64,000 bases of DNA from Larix kaempferi (taxonomy: Eukaryota; Streptophyta; Pinopsida; Pinales; Pinaceae), in assembly GCA_027924585.1 (NCBI GenBank), contig BSBM01000440.1, forward strand, positions 10,782,001-10,846,000. Direction: 5' to 3'. Within the stretch, counting starts at the first letter, position 1. The number at the start of each line of letters is the position of its first letter. The notes under the pieces are model-generated. The model was given only the letters and a program-made list of their open reading frames with translations, made no database searches and was not told where the DNA came from. Of this stretch, positions 22,206 through 33,635 are shown in pieces. Made by a program: the position numbers and the translations under genes.

Positions 22206-22860
22206 ATGAATGAAGGGGCGACCGACCCTTCTTCTACCCAGTATTATTTTCATAATAGTTTTAGACTGCAAGAAGGGTGGGTCGATCCTTCTTGTGTTCA
22301 CCATTCTAGATACATGTGAATTGTTGGATATTGGTGTTCAAAATTATCTACTAAATGAAGGGGCAGTCGATCCTTCTTTTCAGAATTCAGAAGGCGGGTT
22401 AAATATTGTTTATATGTTATAACTTAGCCAATGTCCCGATCCCTACCATTTACTGCAGAAGTCGGTAGTCGGAAATTGTCGTCCCAACCTTCGTATATTA
22501 AATATTTTTACATTTCTATGTTAAATGAAGGGTTAGTTGACCCTTCTTATGCTTAGTATTTTTCTAGTATTCACCATTCTGGATATACATGAATTGACAG
22601 CCTAGCCTTCGTAGGTTGAATATTTTCACAATTCCCTCATAAATTAAGGGGAATTCGACCCTTCCTCTGCCCAGTATTATTTTTAGAATAGTTCTAGACT
22701 GCAAGAAGGGTTGCTCAATCCTTCTTTTGTTCACCATTCTGGATATTGGTGTTCACAATTATCTACTAAACAAAGGGTGGCCGATCCTTCTTGTCAGAAG
22801 TCGGAAAAGCTGCAACTCGTTCTAGTCATCACATCATCCACCTACTTTAGTTTCGGTATG
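22206..22860. repeat. Diverged repeats with GAAGGG...CCCTTCTT motifs; 5'-flank sequence of the ParB/MTase/HAD element
   Basis: Phrases such as 'GACCCTTCTTCTACCCAGTATT' (22230) and 'GACCCTTCCTCTGCCCAGTATT' (22655), and 'GGACTGCAAGAAGGGT'-like blocks, recur with a ~430-base period. The stretch 22367-22545 matches 39464-39656, which flanks the upstream end of the large gene. Copy A therefore joins the gene's two ends with its middle missing. Confidence 0.6.
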
Positions 22861-24628
22861 CTGCCACCTTGTGTTCGCGTATGTAACTGATTTAGAGGTT
22901 TCCAATGTAGACCCAGGTACTTTGCGGTTCAAGGAACCAACAAAACCCCTATTCACCGGCCCTTTCGGCAACAGACTGCGAGCAGCCTAAGGTCTCACCA
23001 AAGGAGAAGCTGAGGGGGAGGTTTCAGAATCAGGTTTCCACAACTTGGTGATGCGAGTGTCAAAGAGACTGATGGGCAGCGTGATAAAGGACTCTTGTTG
23101 CGGACAAAAGAATGCGTGAAGTCTCTACTTCGTGTCGGATACTTCGACAAGATGGGGTGCTTGTGCAATCAGCGCATCCAAGGACTGTGCGGTATTGGGT
23201 ACTTCCAACATTACGACGATAAGCTATCAACAGCTTACCTTGAAGCACTCACCATGGGTCAGCACGTCAAGTAGACCGTGCGTCCACTTCAGGACTTGAT
23301 GAACTCTAATCAACCTTACTTAACAATATTTATCCATCCAGCAACATTTAGGTTATTATCTTTACGATGTATGTAAATGAATGAAACAGACACTACTGCG
23401 CGCTCCAACACTGCGCTCAAATCCAGTACTTAACTATGTGATTATCCAACAGATTCATGCATTCAAAGACTTATAAGTGCTTAATGCTTAATGTTCATCC
23501 ACTCATGTATTACTTAACATATTATTCCCATCATTCATGTGGTGAATACATATAAAGTAAACACATAACAGATAATTGGGGTATTAAGCATCCATACTAA
23601 GCAAATGAACAGTTGCAAAACACAAAACAATCACACTACATAGGATTTAACGTGGTTCACCCCCCGGTTGGAGGCTACGTCCACAAGAACTGTTGTTATA
23701 TTGGTCTTTTGGGAAGGGTACAACAGTTCTTAGTCTATGCACTCAGCTGCAGACTCTCTTCTCTCTTAGATAGGTCTCTGTGCACACAGCTGTAGAGCCT
23801 TTACAATAGCTTCCAAGCTTAAAGATTCTGACAATGTTCAACAATGACCAACCCTTCCCTTACAAAATCATGCCTTATTTATAGATCATGCCCGGAGGTC
23901 ATGTCTTTACAATTCGAAGGCCAAAAACACTTAGGTTTACAAAAACTGTCACGGTTTCCCCATAACCGGACTTGCAGGCTTCTGGTAGCGAATCTCCATT
24001 GTGGCCTTCTTCCACACATGCTTTATGTTGCCATCCACCTTCCTGTTGGGCACACGCCAACAGGTCACTTTCACCGAGCCATTCTTCCTCTAATGATCTC
24101 ATGCAACTGGATCAAGTAGTGGTTCTTTCGCATGTGCGACAAGTCACTTTTTTTCGCTTCTGCTCTTACCCACCGCTTGGAACTCCTGGAGCATATTTTC
24201 CAAAAATAGACCACTGACGTTCTAACTGGAACATGTGTCGTCTTCCGTCCAACACTCTTCCTTTCTAAATCTCCGTATACTGGACACTTCGCAGCACTGC
24301 CTCCTCGCGGCACTGTACTTCACATCTCTTCCAACACTGCGCTGCGTGCAACTTCGCAGCATCCCAAAACTTATACCAAATTTACCTTTGACTAAACTGC
24401 GCTCAACTCCACGGTTCCAAAAATCCTTCTTAATCAAAATGCCCCACTTGGGCCAGGCCCAACACCTCGTCTTGCTTTCTTCCATACTAGTCCCTATGAC
24501 TAAACTAGTTGGGTTATGAAGCCCAACCATTGTGCCCCTTCATGAGATGAACCACAAACTCGGCTAGACAACCTCCTCCGCACTTCGGTCTTATCCGAAA
24601 ATTTACCGAATGTAAGGTAAATCTAACA
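22861..24628 (-). repeat. LTR of a non-coding (LARD-like) element, minus orientation
   Basis: The high-coordinate end reads TCTAACA followed by CTCCACCTCAAAATTG. On the minus strand this is a polypurine tract (TTTTGAGGTGGAG) followed by an LTR start TGTTAGATTTACC. A minus-sense TATA box (CTATAAATAAGGC) lies at about 23873-23885. The stretch 22900-23050 and the block beginning ACGTGGTTCACCCCCC (23649) match the Gypsy-2 5' LTR region at 55120-55280 and 55741. The low-coordinate end is uncertain. Confidence 0.55.
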
Positions 24629-25770
24629 CTCCACCTCAAAATTGTCTAATGCACTTGAATCGGATCCTTGTCAACCAAGTGTTGTGACCTCCAACCATAC
24701 TTATATTTTGGTACTTGACCAATTTGCTTCCATAACCGATATCCTTCCCTCGTCCAGCACACTCCCACCCAAGTATGTTACGCTTCAAACCATCATCCTG
24801 ACAGTTTGCGTTCCTTGGCTTCCTACATTGAGTATAGGCACCTCTGCACCTCTCGTCTTACCAGTGCATAAGAAAACATGTCCACATCGCAAAGAAATGA
24901 AACTGCCATCATTTTTCTGTTGTACGACACACTCCAACCAAGTATGGCATAATTCAGATGAAACCTTTTGGGCACTCGTATTCAAGGCTTCCACGTCCTA
25001 ACGCTTCGCCATCTACTGCAACACATTTAAGCTGTGCTTGCTTGTAGATCTGCACGACACCTTTTTTTCCAAAATTGTCACTTTCGTAAGCCTTCGTCAA
25101 CTCTTAGATTGGCATCAACGTTCCCATCAACTTGTTGGAAGTTGGAAATGCTTTGGGATTCCTTGACCCTCCTTCTCCTTTTGTTGTTTGGCTCACCTGA
25201 TCCATTCGAACTGACTTGGCAGCTACTCCTGTAACTTCACAAGTATCAGTGTCTTCTTCATGTTGCATTGCTATTGTGGACCTCCTCTAACCAAATGAAC
25301 TGCTTATGTGGTGCTCCTCCGTCTACCAAGAACTTCTATACACTAGCAGCTCTAACCTTCCACGCAAGTCCTAGTAACTTCAGAATTCTTCAATGTGCGT
25401 CTGAATTGCTCCCCATAGAAACACTTCCTTTCTCCTAGCTGCCATGATCCGAGACGTTGCGGAACTCCTCCATGAATGCCCAACCAAACTTCACAACCGC
25501 AGTAACCACCTTCGTTATGATACCATCCCTTTGTCAAAAGAATGGTGAAGAGTCCAACTTCCACCAAGCTATTGATCTGGTCTGCATCAACCTCTATGTC
25601 AATACGGATTTGATCTGTTCGCAAGAACAGTGGTGAGGAGCTGATGTTTAGAGCTATAATACCAACTCTTTGCAAGAAGAGTAGTGAAGCATCCGCATTC
25701 TGCACTCTGATACCATCTCTTCACAAGAAGAGTGGTGAAACACTCGCATTCTACGCCCTGATACCACCTA
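24629..25770 (-). mobile_element. Internal region of the non-coding LTR element
   Basis: Lies between the polypurine tract (24629-24641) and primer-binding-site-like repeats near 25657-25766. No gag or pol motif was found on either strand. Plus-strand frames such as 24642-25001 look fortuitous. An LTR element with a ~1.1-kb non-coding interior would need proteins from a relative. The 5' LTR expected beyond 25770 is not clearly present. Confidence 0.5.
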
Positions 25771-25772
25771 TC
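25606..25772 (-). repeat. 51-bp tandem repeats carrying primer-binding-site-like sequence
   Basis: TAATACCA at 25657, TGATACCA at 25708 and TGATACCA at 25759 are spaced 51 bases apart, each followed by CTCTTTGCAAGAAGAGTGGTGAA-like sequence. On the minus strand the second reads TGGTATCAGAG, the initiator-Met tRNA site. A fourth related copy (TGATACCATCCCTTT) lies at 25518. Confidence 0.65.
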
Positions 25773-26175
25773 ACGGACCTAATGGACAAGTTCAAATTTT
25801 TTCTTTCCATCAAGCCATGCAGCACTACCCGAAAGATAACCGAGTGCATGGCCATCTCAAAATAACTCCGGCAGACTAAGCCTAACCTACGGAATTACCT
25901 ACTCCTACCTTCTGAACTTCTACACTTAGTCAATTTTCCATCTACATGTGCATACTAGAAATCAACTATGTATAAGAGATAAGAACATGTGTAGGAGGCA
26001 CCCCTAAACCGAAGTAGCCTAATACCCATGAGAAGACTTGTTACAATCACGAAGGATGCCACATTCATTTGGAAACTCATTCAGGCATGAGTCGAACTAG
26101 AAACACCCAAAATAAAATCAAGCCACAACTTCAATTGTCTCCATCGCATACACATGCCTTCACACTTTCGTTATC
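25773..26175. other. Spacer, possible truncated LTR
   Basis: No coding content. It may be the remnant 5' LTR of the non-coding element at 22.9-25.8 kb, but I could not match it convincingly to 22861-24628. Confidence 0.3.
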
Positions 26176-26428
26176 ACCACCTTTTAAATTGGTTTTTGCG
26201 CGTTTCTGATATGATAAATATGATAATGGCACTTTTAGAACTTGATTTTTACCTTTTGGAAGGCTACTTTTGACACTTCCAATACTTAAATTTACAATTT
26301 TGAAAACATATTTTGGCACTTTCAAGCTTTGATTTTGCATTTTCGAAAACCAAACTCGACACTTTAAAAGTATTATAATCACAGTGAAATAGAACATACT
26401 AGTACAAACAAATATTCAAGTGGATTAT

Positions 26429-26564
26429 TTAACAAAATAATTTCATTTTATTCAAAATTGGCCTCACATCACTCACGCCATTTAGGTGCAGCAAGCAAGG
26501 CCATAATTGATCTAACAAGAATGTGTCATTGACATCTTGGCAAGTATACATTTTTGTTATAATA
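26429..26564 (-). pseudogene. HAD-3 segment, C-terminal end (downstream of the Copia-2 insertion)
   Basis: Continues the 33636 frame without a shift once the insert and one TAATA copy are set aside. It encodes 'DTFLLDQLWPCLLHLNG', then 'DVRPI', and stops at TAA 26429-26431. The FLxxLxPxLxxL...DVR pattern is how plant NLI-type HAD proteins end. Copy A has the same segment at 21304-21440. Confidence 0.7.
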
Positions 26565-27214
26565 TGTTAGATTTTCAGAATTTACTTCAATCTGATCTAG
26601 GATCTTAACTGAGAGAACAACATGTACAGCATATCTACAGCATATCAATCATGGAGACAATAATGTAAGCACACAAGAGACACAAAGATTTACTTGGGGA
26701 AAACCATAAAGGTGAAAAACCCCAATAACTTCCTCAGAGATAGATAGAGCAATGATACAACCAACCAAGAGAGATAGCCATAACCTAGCAGCAGATCCTC
26801 CTCTTCCATAAGTGTGCCACTCCTCCTTGAGTGCATGTGTGAGAAGTGAGTGAGTAAATAGAGTGCCTCCCGCACTCTATTTATACTTGACTTGACTTGC
26901 CTTTTTACCTAACTCATGTAGGCTCGAACTTAACCACATAATATAATGCTGAGTGGGCCGACCCCCAATAGGGTGGTCTAATAACCCTTTGACCCACATG
27001 GCTGACCCCCAATAGGGTGGTCTAATAACCCTTTGACCCACATGACTTATACAGGGCCGACCCCAAATAAGGTGGTCTAATAACCCATCAAGTATAAGTT
27101 ACGACACTTACAATATAAATGACGACACTTCCTTATAGAGGAATAATACCATCTCTATAGGAATACAATATACATATATGTGAAATACATTCCGAAGTTA
27201 CATATACATCAACA
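26565..27214 (-). repeat. Copia-2 3' LTR
   Basis: Minus-sense TGTTGATGTATATG to TCTAACA. Contains TATAAATAG (about 26878-26886, minus) lying in a perfect 12-base inverted repeat, and three ~47-base repeats of the 'GACCCCCAATAGGGTGGTCT' phrase at about 26958, 27005 and 27058. Confidence 0.95.
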
Positions 27215-28527
27215 CTCCCTCTTAACTAGGAAGGTATTTCTCAGCACAGTTCTTCTAGCACAAGTCATCTTCTCTGGATCATCGTCACTAGATAATCGTC
27301 ATCGAGTCATCATCATCGTCACTACTGCTGCTATCTCAATCAATCTCTGAATCTACTAGTCATAGGAAGTTCTACAGAGCCAGTCCTTTTTCATACTGGA
27401 TGTAGGCCCACCACCTGCAGGTCTTCATCATCACTGGCCGTACTGTGGAATCCTCAGGACTTATTACGTGCGTCACAAAACCTGGCTGCAGCATCCCAGG
27501 CTATTACGAGCACACAGCTCTACCTGTAGGATCTCCCAGGAGCACATTACATGTGACCCATCACAAAACCTGGCTGAAGCATCCCAGGCTATTACGAGCA
27601 CACGGCTCTACCTGTCGGATCTCCCAGGAGCACATTACATGTGATCTCACCACAAAACCTGGCTGAAGCATCTGAGGCCTTTTTCATCCTGTCCAGATCT
27701 CCCAGGAGCAAATTACATGTGGTCATGGCAAAACCTGGCTGAAGCATCTGAGGCCTTTTTCATCCTGTCCAGATCTCCCAGGAGCAAATTACATGCCATA
27801 GGACAAAACCTCGCAAGAGCATCTGCCAGATATCCCAGGGCATCGAATTACATGCCATAGGCAAAACCTCGAAAGACTATCTGCAGATCTCCCAGGGCAC
27901 AAATTACATGTCCTCCCAAGCAAAACCTCGCAAGAGCATTTGCTAGATGTCCCAGGGCACCGAATTACATGCCATAGGCAAAACCTCGAAAGACCATCTG
28001 CAAATCTCCCAGGGCACAAATTACATGCTTTCCTGCACAACCTGATCCACGGCCACAAAGTATCATCTAATACTCATCATCATCACTGCAACATCCTACT
28101 GCATGTTATCTGGAGAAGCTCGTCATCCACGATCATCCTGATCATACAATGCATCCATCTGATGCACACATAGATACATGATCCACACAATGTATCCATC
28201 AACATACATGATCTACCTGATCATACAAAGATACATGATCCACACAATGTATCCAACAGCATCCAACATGATGCGTTCATACAAAATACATACACATGAT
28301 CCAACCGATCATATCCAGCATCCAACATGATGCGTACATACATAAATGATCCAACTGATCATATCCAGCATCCAACATGATGCGTACATACATAAATGAT
28401 CCAACTGATCATATCCAAGCAGAAACCAGAACATCATCCTGATGCCCATTATCCAGTGCTTACATCCACAGCCATGTGAAGGATCCTCCTTCCAACATGC
28501 TTGGAATGGCTTCAGCAAATGTGTCCA
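27215..28527 (-). repeat. Copia-2 3' non-coding region with two tandem-repeat blocks
   Basis: 27470-28040 holds eight head-to-tail units, each running from CAAAACCT(G/C)G to a TCCCAGG(A/G)...ATTACATG end. Lengths fall from ~88 to ~58 bases from one side to the other. 28298-28420 holds units of exactly 50 bases (GATCCAAC(C/T)GATCATATCC...), preceded by looser TACATGATCCACACAATGTATCC repeats from 28170. Located between RNase H and the polypurine tract. Confidence 0.8.
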
Positions 28528-29813
28528 TCACTTCTTCCTTGAAGTGTCCTCAATCTGAAGAACGCCAAGCCTCTCTCTGAAGTACTCAAACTTCACTCTG
28601 GCTAGTGGCTTCGCCAGCACATCTGCAATCTGCTCATCCGTCACAACATACAGAAGCTTCACAGCTCCTCTCTGCACCATATCCCTGATATAGTGATATT
28701 TGATCTCTATGTGTTTCGACCTGTCATGAAACACTGGGTTCTTGAACAGCTTCACACAACTCTGGTTATCACAGAAGATACCAGTAGCCTCCAACGGGAG
28801 ATCAAATAACTCAGACAGTAGCTTCCGTATCCATACTGCCTCACAACTAGCTAAACATGCTGCAACATACTCTGCCTCAGCTGTACTCAGTGATACGCAG
28901 GACTGCTTCCTGCTAAACCAAGAGATCACACCTGATCTCATACTGAAGCAGCACCCAGATGTGCTCTTCCTGTCTGCAGCACTGCCAGCCCAATCTGAAT
29001 CAACATAACCCTGTAGGTTAAACTTTTGATTCACCTCATACTTGAGCCCATAATCCACTGTACCCTTCAGGTACCTCAGAACATGCTTTTACAGCAATCA
29101 GGTGAACACTCCTCGGATCCGTCAGGAACTGGCTCAATGTGTTCACAGCAAAGCGAATGTCCGGTCTCGTGTTCGTCAGGTACATCAAGGACCCAATCAT
29201 CTGACGATACATAGAGACATCAACCGCCTGAGATGAAGCATCACATAGAAGCTTCAGATTTGATGCCATAGGTGTGGCCATATCCTTGCAGTCCATCATC
29301 CCGAATCTCTTCAGGATATCTACTATGTACTTCCCTTGTCCAAGGAAGATTCCATCTGCACTCTGCCACACCTCCATGTCAAAAACAAATAGTGCATCAT
29401 CCCCAAGTTCTTCATCTCGAACTCGGTAGTAAGCTTCCGCTGCGTGTCGGCAATCAATCTATCTTCACCTGTAACAAACAGGTTATCCGCATACAAAAGT
29501 AGTATCACTGGATTGCCTTCTTCAACCTTGTAGAAAAGGTTGGAATCTGCTTTACTCTTGGTAACGCCCAAACTGGATAGAAAGCTGTCTATCCTACCAT
29601 ACCAAGTTCTGCACACATATATGACTACACCATGCTGTCTTGAGATCCATCTGGTGCATCTTCTATTTCATCACTTTTATATTTCTCAATGCTGCCATCT
29701 GCAACATGCTTGATCTGATAGTTCCATTTGGAAGTCATAACAAACTTCCCTTCACATCTTGGGACTACATCCCAAACATCATTCTTCATGATCGACAGAT
29801 CATGGCATTCCAT
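28528..29813 (-). pseudogene. Copia-2 reverse transcriptase (deleted) and RNase H
   Basis: From high to low coordinates: 'NDVWDVVPR' and 'TSKWNYQIKH' (RT start), then two internal deletions (a 'HQMDLKTA' scrap at ~29660 is joined directly to 'WYGRIDSF'). Next come 'LLLYADNLFVTG' (the RT catalytic box, with Asn for the second Asp), 'TRPDIRFAVNTLSQF', and a 176-codon RNase H frame with 'GYVDSDWAGS', 'SLSTAEAEYVA', 'CDNQSCVKL' and 'HIEIKYHYIRD'. Frameshifts near 29090 and 29370. RNase H motifs look complete. RT cannot work. Confidence 0.88.
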
Positions 29814-29829
29814 TTCTTCATCCCAGATC

Positions 29830-32800
29830 CTGGGAACTTCAATATCTTCAATAAATAAATTTGTTGCTGAACAAATGTTGTAGTTCTTCTTTTGTAGGAT
29901 ATGGCATACGATCTTTCCTACACAACAAGTTAAATTGCATGATTAGAAAACATCTCATAGTTTTCAGAACAAATTCTTACACATAAAGAAATATGCCATA
30001 CAGTCATGCAATTATCTTAGCCAATGCTTCAATACAACATTTATCCATATTCCGTAACTTTCTAGATGCCTTCCAATCTCTACCAGAACATTGTTAAGAG
30101 TGTGCACAACTCCCAACATGTCAGCAAAGAGGTTTCATTCTAGATAAGTAGCAATGGAATGTTGTACAGTGCCATAGGCCACTTACCCATGTATATTAGT
30201 AGTATACTCTTCATTAATGCAATTATTCTACTATGCACAATACATATCCTAAATCTAGGAACATGAGCATATACATCATTGAACAATTTTATTTAAACAA
30301 ACAAATATGCAAGAAATTAAAATACTTATCTTTGTTTGTTCGTTAGGTGGACTCCCTCTGAGTCTTTGCTTCCTTACAGGAGCTGTTGCAGTCCTAATCT
30401 GAAGTAGCTTCTTCTACACCTTTCTGTTGTGGAAAGATGGTCAACTCCCTCTGAGTATCTGCATCCTTGCAGAAACTACTGAAGTGTGTTCCTTTGATTT
30501 CTTGCAGGAACAACTGGAGTGTGCTCCCTCTTGATCTTTGCTTCCTGGATTACCTGTCCTTGAACTTACATTCATTCTTGGTCCCTATGCATGCTTATTA
30601 GTATCATGATTGTGTTATCCTTGTGATCTCATATAAAATCATACATTCATTAGTATACTATTAAAAACACAATAATCTCAAGCATGTATAGTCATGATCA
30701 TTTCAAACAGAAAATAATAAGCATTAGCATTCAAGGTTTATGTAGAATTCTTATGGTTAGTCAAATCATAAGAAACATAACATATCTAAACCTGTAATTA
30801 CTCAAACCTATGACTCTTCGGGTTAGTTGAATCATCAATCAAGATAAGAGATATAAAATGCATAAAACCTGTGATTATTCAAACCTATACCATCATGATT
30901 CTTCTGGTTAGTCATATCATCAATTATGGTAAGAAACATAATATGCATACAATCATGATTATTCAAACCTATGACTTCATGAATAATCATTATCAACAAT
31001 AGTATAAGATCCTAACACAAGGTAGGATTCTATCTTGATATAGGAAAAACATACCTGGATTAGCATGCTAGCTATTTATGTCTAACATACTCACATGATG
31101 TCTTCTTGTTCTTCTTCAATGACTTGTGCTAGTAACCTGTATATCTTATAGGTTAACTATTACAAAATCAAGTTATACATACCTCGTAAATGGATCTTCT
31201 ATGAGATCCATGACAATGGATGAATCTTTGTCCTCATGTTATCACGATCATATGTTCTTGGACTAGAACATGATTTGTCTTTCTTGGTGTACCTTTCATG
31301 TTAGTAGACAACATAAACCTCATACAACACCATAATGCATTAGTACAATCATAAGTGTCAATACCCTAATCAATGAATATTTTCTATCGTGCATTCATAG
31401 TTTTATTAAGGTGATATGACAAGTCTAAAATCAAGATTGTACTAACCGTAATAACATGAAGACAAACATACCATAAAATTAATCATGAACAAATCTTGAA
31501 ACATACCTCGATGATTCATACCTGTCGAGATCGCTTGTAATCTTCTTATGTAAGGCCTTAGCCTCATCTCCCTCTGAAACAGGAACTTCTTCACTTATGT
31601 AAGTGACCAATCCATCTTCTTCTAGGATTAACCCAATCCACTTGATTTACAAGAACTGGGACTGGAGCTTGATATGGGTTTGTCAGAGAACCCCCAAAAA
31701 CTCAAACTTTGAATTTTAAACTTCTGAAAGGATAGAAATATGCGCCTTGATGAGCTGATCAAGCTGGTATATTCAGAATTTGAAAACTGCAAAGTTTCAC
31801 TCCTCAATTTTGCCTTTGAGACTTCTGGATTCACTGGACGTGACCTTGAACTGGGGTTTGATGAAGCCCACTCTTCTGCCCAATCAAAATGTTTGATCTA
31901 AAGCTCTAAGCTTCTATTTTTCTGAGGAGCTTCCAGCCGTGGTCACAGATTTCAAAAATTTCCTTTTTTTACAGAAACCCTAATTTTCCACTTTTCTGAT
32001 CAAAGTCCCGAACTAGGGTCTAATCAAGCCCGGCCTTCTGCCCAACCAAAAATTCTGATCTTGGTCTCTAAATTTCTATTTTGATGAGTAGCATCCAGCC
32101 GTGGTCTCCGATTACAAAAATTCCAACTTTCTCCAAAGCCCTAAATTCCGGAAGCCATGAATGAAGGTACCAAAAAATAATTCTGTTTTGACATAAATAT
32201 GTACCTGATTGTTTCTGGTGTAACTCCGAAATTTTTGATCCACAGGGTCTGAAAAAGTTTTCTGAGATATCCTGACCTGTTATATTTCCATCCTGACAGG
32301 TCTGACCTCAATTGGATTCTCTGAGAGAGATTTATGCCAAATGTCGTAACGTGACCTGTTTTGGGATAAAACAGGAGAACGAACTTGTACGGCATGCCAC
32401 GTGTCACTGTTTTAACTTCGGACTCTAAAAACGTTTCCTGAGATAGCTCATCCTGTTACCTTTCCATCCTGATAGGTATGACATCAATTGGACTCTCTGA
32501 GAGAGAGTTATGCCAAATGTCGCAACATGACCTGTTTATGGGATAATACAGGAGAGCGAACTTGTACGGCGTGCCACGTGTCACTGATTCAACTTCGGCC
32601 TCTGAAAAAGTTTTCTGAGATAGTACAGTCTGTGTACTACCTGTCACTTTTCACGAAATTTCCTTTGGATCTTCTTAGCCCAAGTTATGACCTTTTTCCC
32701 AAGGTCACCTGATTTTAACTCAGATCTGGAAGAGGCAGAAACCCTATATTGCACAGATCATAAATCACAAAGTGCAACGAATTAGAGGTTTTCCTTTGGA

Positions 32801-32973
32801 CACAATGTACCTGGAGATCTTAGCTTCGTCTTGTAACAATTTCAGATCTGAAAAATTCACCAAAACGGATTTATAGCGAAAGTACTACGATGACTGGTTT
32901 TTGCTATATCAAGCCCTAGCATCGTAAGTGCAACAAGTGTCATACATGCCATATCATGCCTTCTTTCAGGCTA
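29830..32973 (-). other. Copia-2 non-coding leader replacing gag-PR-IN
   Basis: About 3.1 kb with no gag, protease or integrase motif on either strand. Contains a 162-bp duplication (31848 and 32010, both containing 'CAGCCGTGGTC') and a ~177-bp tandem repeat (TCTGAAAAAGTTTTCTGAGATA at 32248, 32424 and 32601). The two full 177-bp units each carry a G-box, GCCACGTGTCACTG, with CACGTG at 32398-32403 and 32575-32580. Origin unknown. It may be captured host sequence. Confidence 0.65.
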
Positions 32974-32985
32974 GCTCTGATACCA
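32974..32985 (-). promoter_or_regulatory. Copia-2 primer-binding site, initiator Met tRNA
   Basis: Plus strand GCTCTGATACCA, the reverse complement of TGGTATCAGAGC, immediately adjoining the LTR. Confidence 0.93.
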
Positions 32986-33635
32986 TGTTAGATTTTCAGA
33001 ATTTACTTCAATATGATCTAGGATCTTAACTAAGAGAACAACATGTACAGCATATCTACGGCATATCAATCATGGAGACAATAATGCAAGCACACAAGAG
33101 ACACAAAGATTTACTTGGGGAAAACCATAAAGGTGAAAAACCCCAATAACTTCCTCAGAGATAGATAGAGCAATGATACAACCAACCAAGAGCGATAGCC
33201 ATAACTTAGCAGCAGATCCTCCTCCTCCATAAGTGCGCCACTCCTCCTTGAGTGCATGTGTGAGAAGTGAGTGAGTAAATAGAGTGCCTCCCGCACTCTA
33301 TTTATACTTGACTTGACTTGCCTTTTTACCTAACTCATGTAGGCTCGAACTTAACCACATAATATAATGCTGAGTGGGCCGACCCCCAATAGGGTGGTCT
33401 GATAACCCTTTGACCCACATGGCCGACCCCCAATAGGGTGGTCTAATAACCCTTTGACCCACATGACTTATACAGGGCCGACCCCAAATAAGGTGGTCTA
33501 ATAACCCATCAAGTATAAGTTACGACACTTACAATATAAATGATGACACTTCCTTATAGAGGAATAATACCATCTCTATAGGAATACAATATACATATAT
33601 GTGAAATACATTCTGAAGTTACATATACATCAACA
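32986..33635 (-). repeat. Copia-2 5' LTR
   Basis: Same length and structure as the 3' LTR, directly next to the primer-binding site on its low-coordinate side. The inverted repeat around the TATA box (33276-33304) is also perfect here. Confidence 0.95.

Larger units (their letters stand above)
26565..33635 (-). mobile_element. Copia-2: young internally deleted Ty1/copia element
   Basis: LTRs 26565-27214 and 32986-33635, both 650 bases, differ at about 12 positions (~98% identical), mostly transitions. Target-site duplication TAATA at 26560-26564 and 33636-33640. Primer-binding site at 32974-32985 and a purine-rich tract at 27215-27235 confirm minus orientation. Only the end of pol is present (RT and RNase H, 28528-29813). 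gag, protease and integrase are absent, replaced by ~3.1 kb of non-coding leader with tandem repeats. It cannot be autonomous. Its low LTR divergence indicates recent transposition, presumably with borrowed proteins. Confidence 0.93.

Noticed and set aside
24642-25001. 119-codon plus-strand frame in the non-coding LTR element
   Set aside because: Runs from the polypurine-tract side across the internal region with no motif, and the element is oriented on the minus strand.
27445-28420. CRISPR-like array
   Set aside because: Units are head-to-tail without unique spacers of constant length, in a plant retroelement. These are ordinary tandem repeats.
28742-29008. Plus-strand frame opposite RNase H
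   Set aside because: Antisense shadow of the clear copia RNase H frame.
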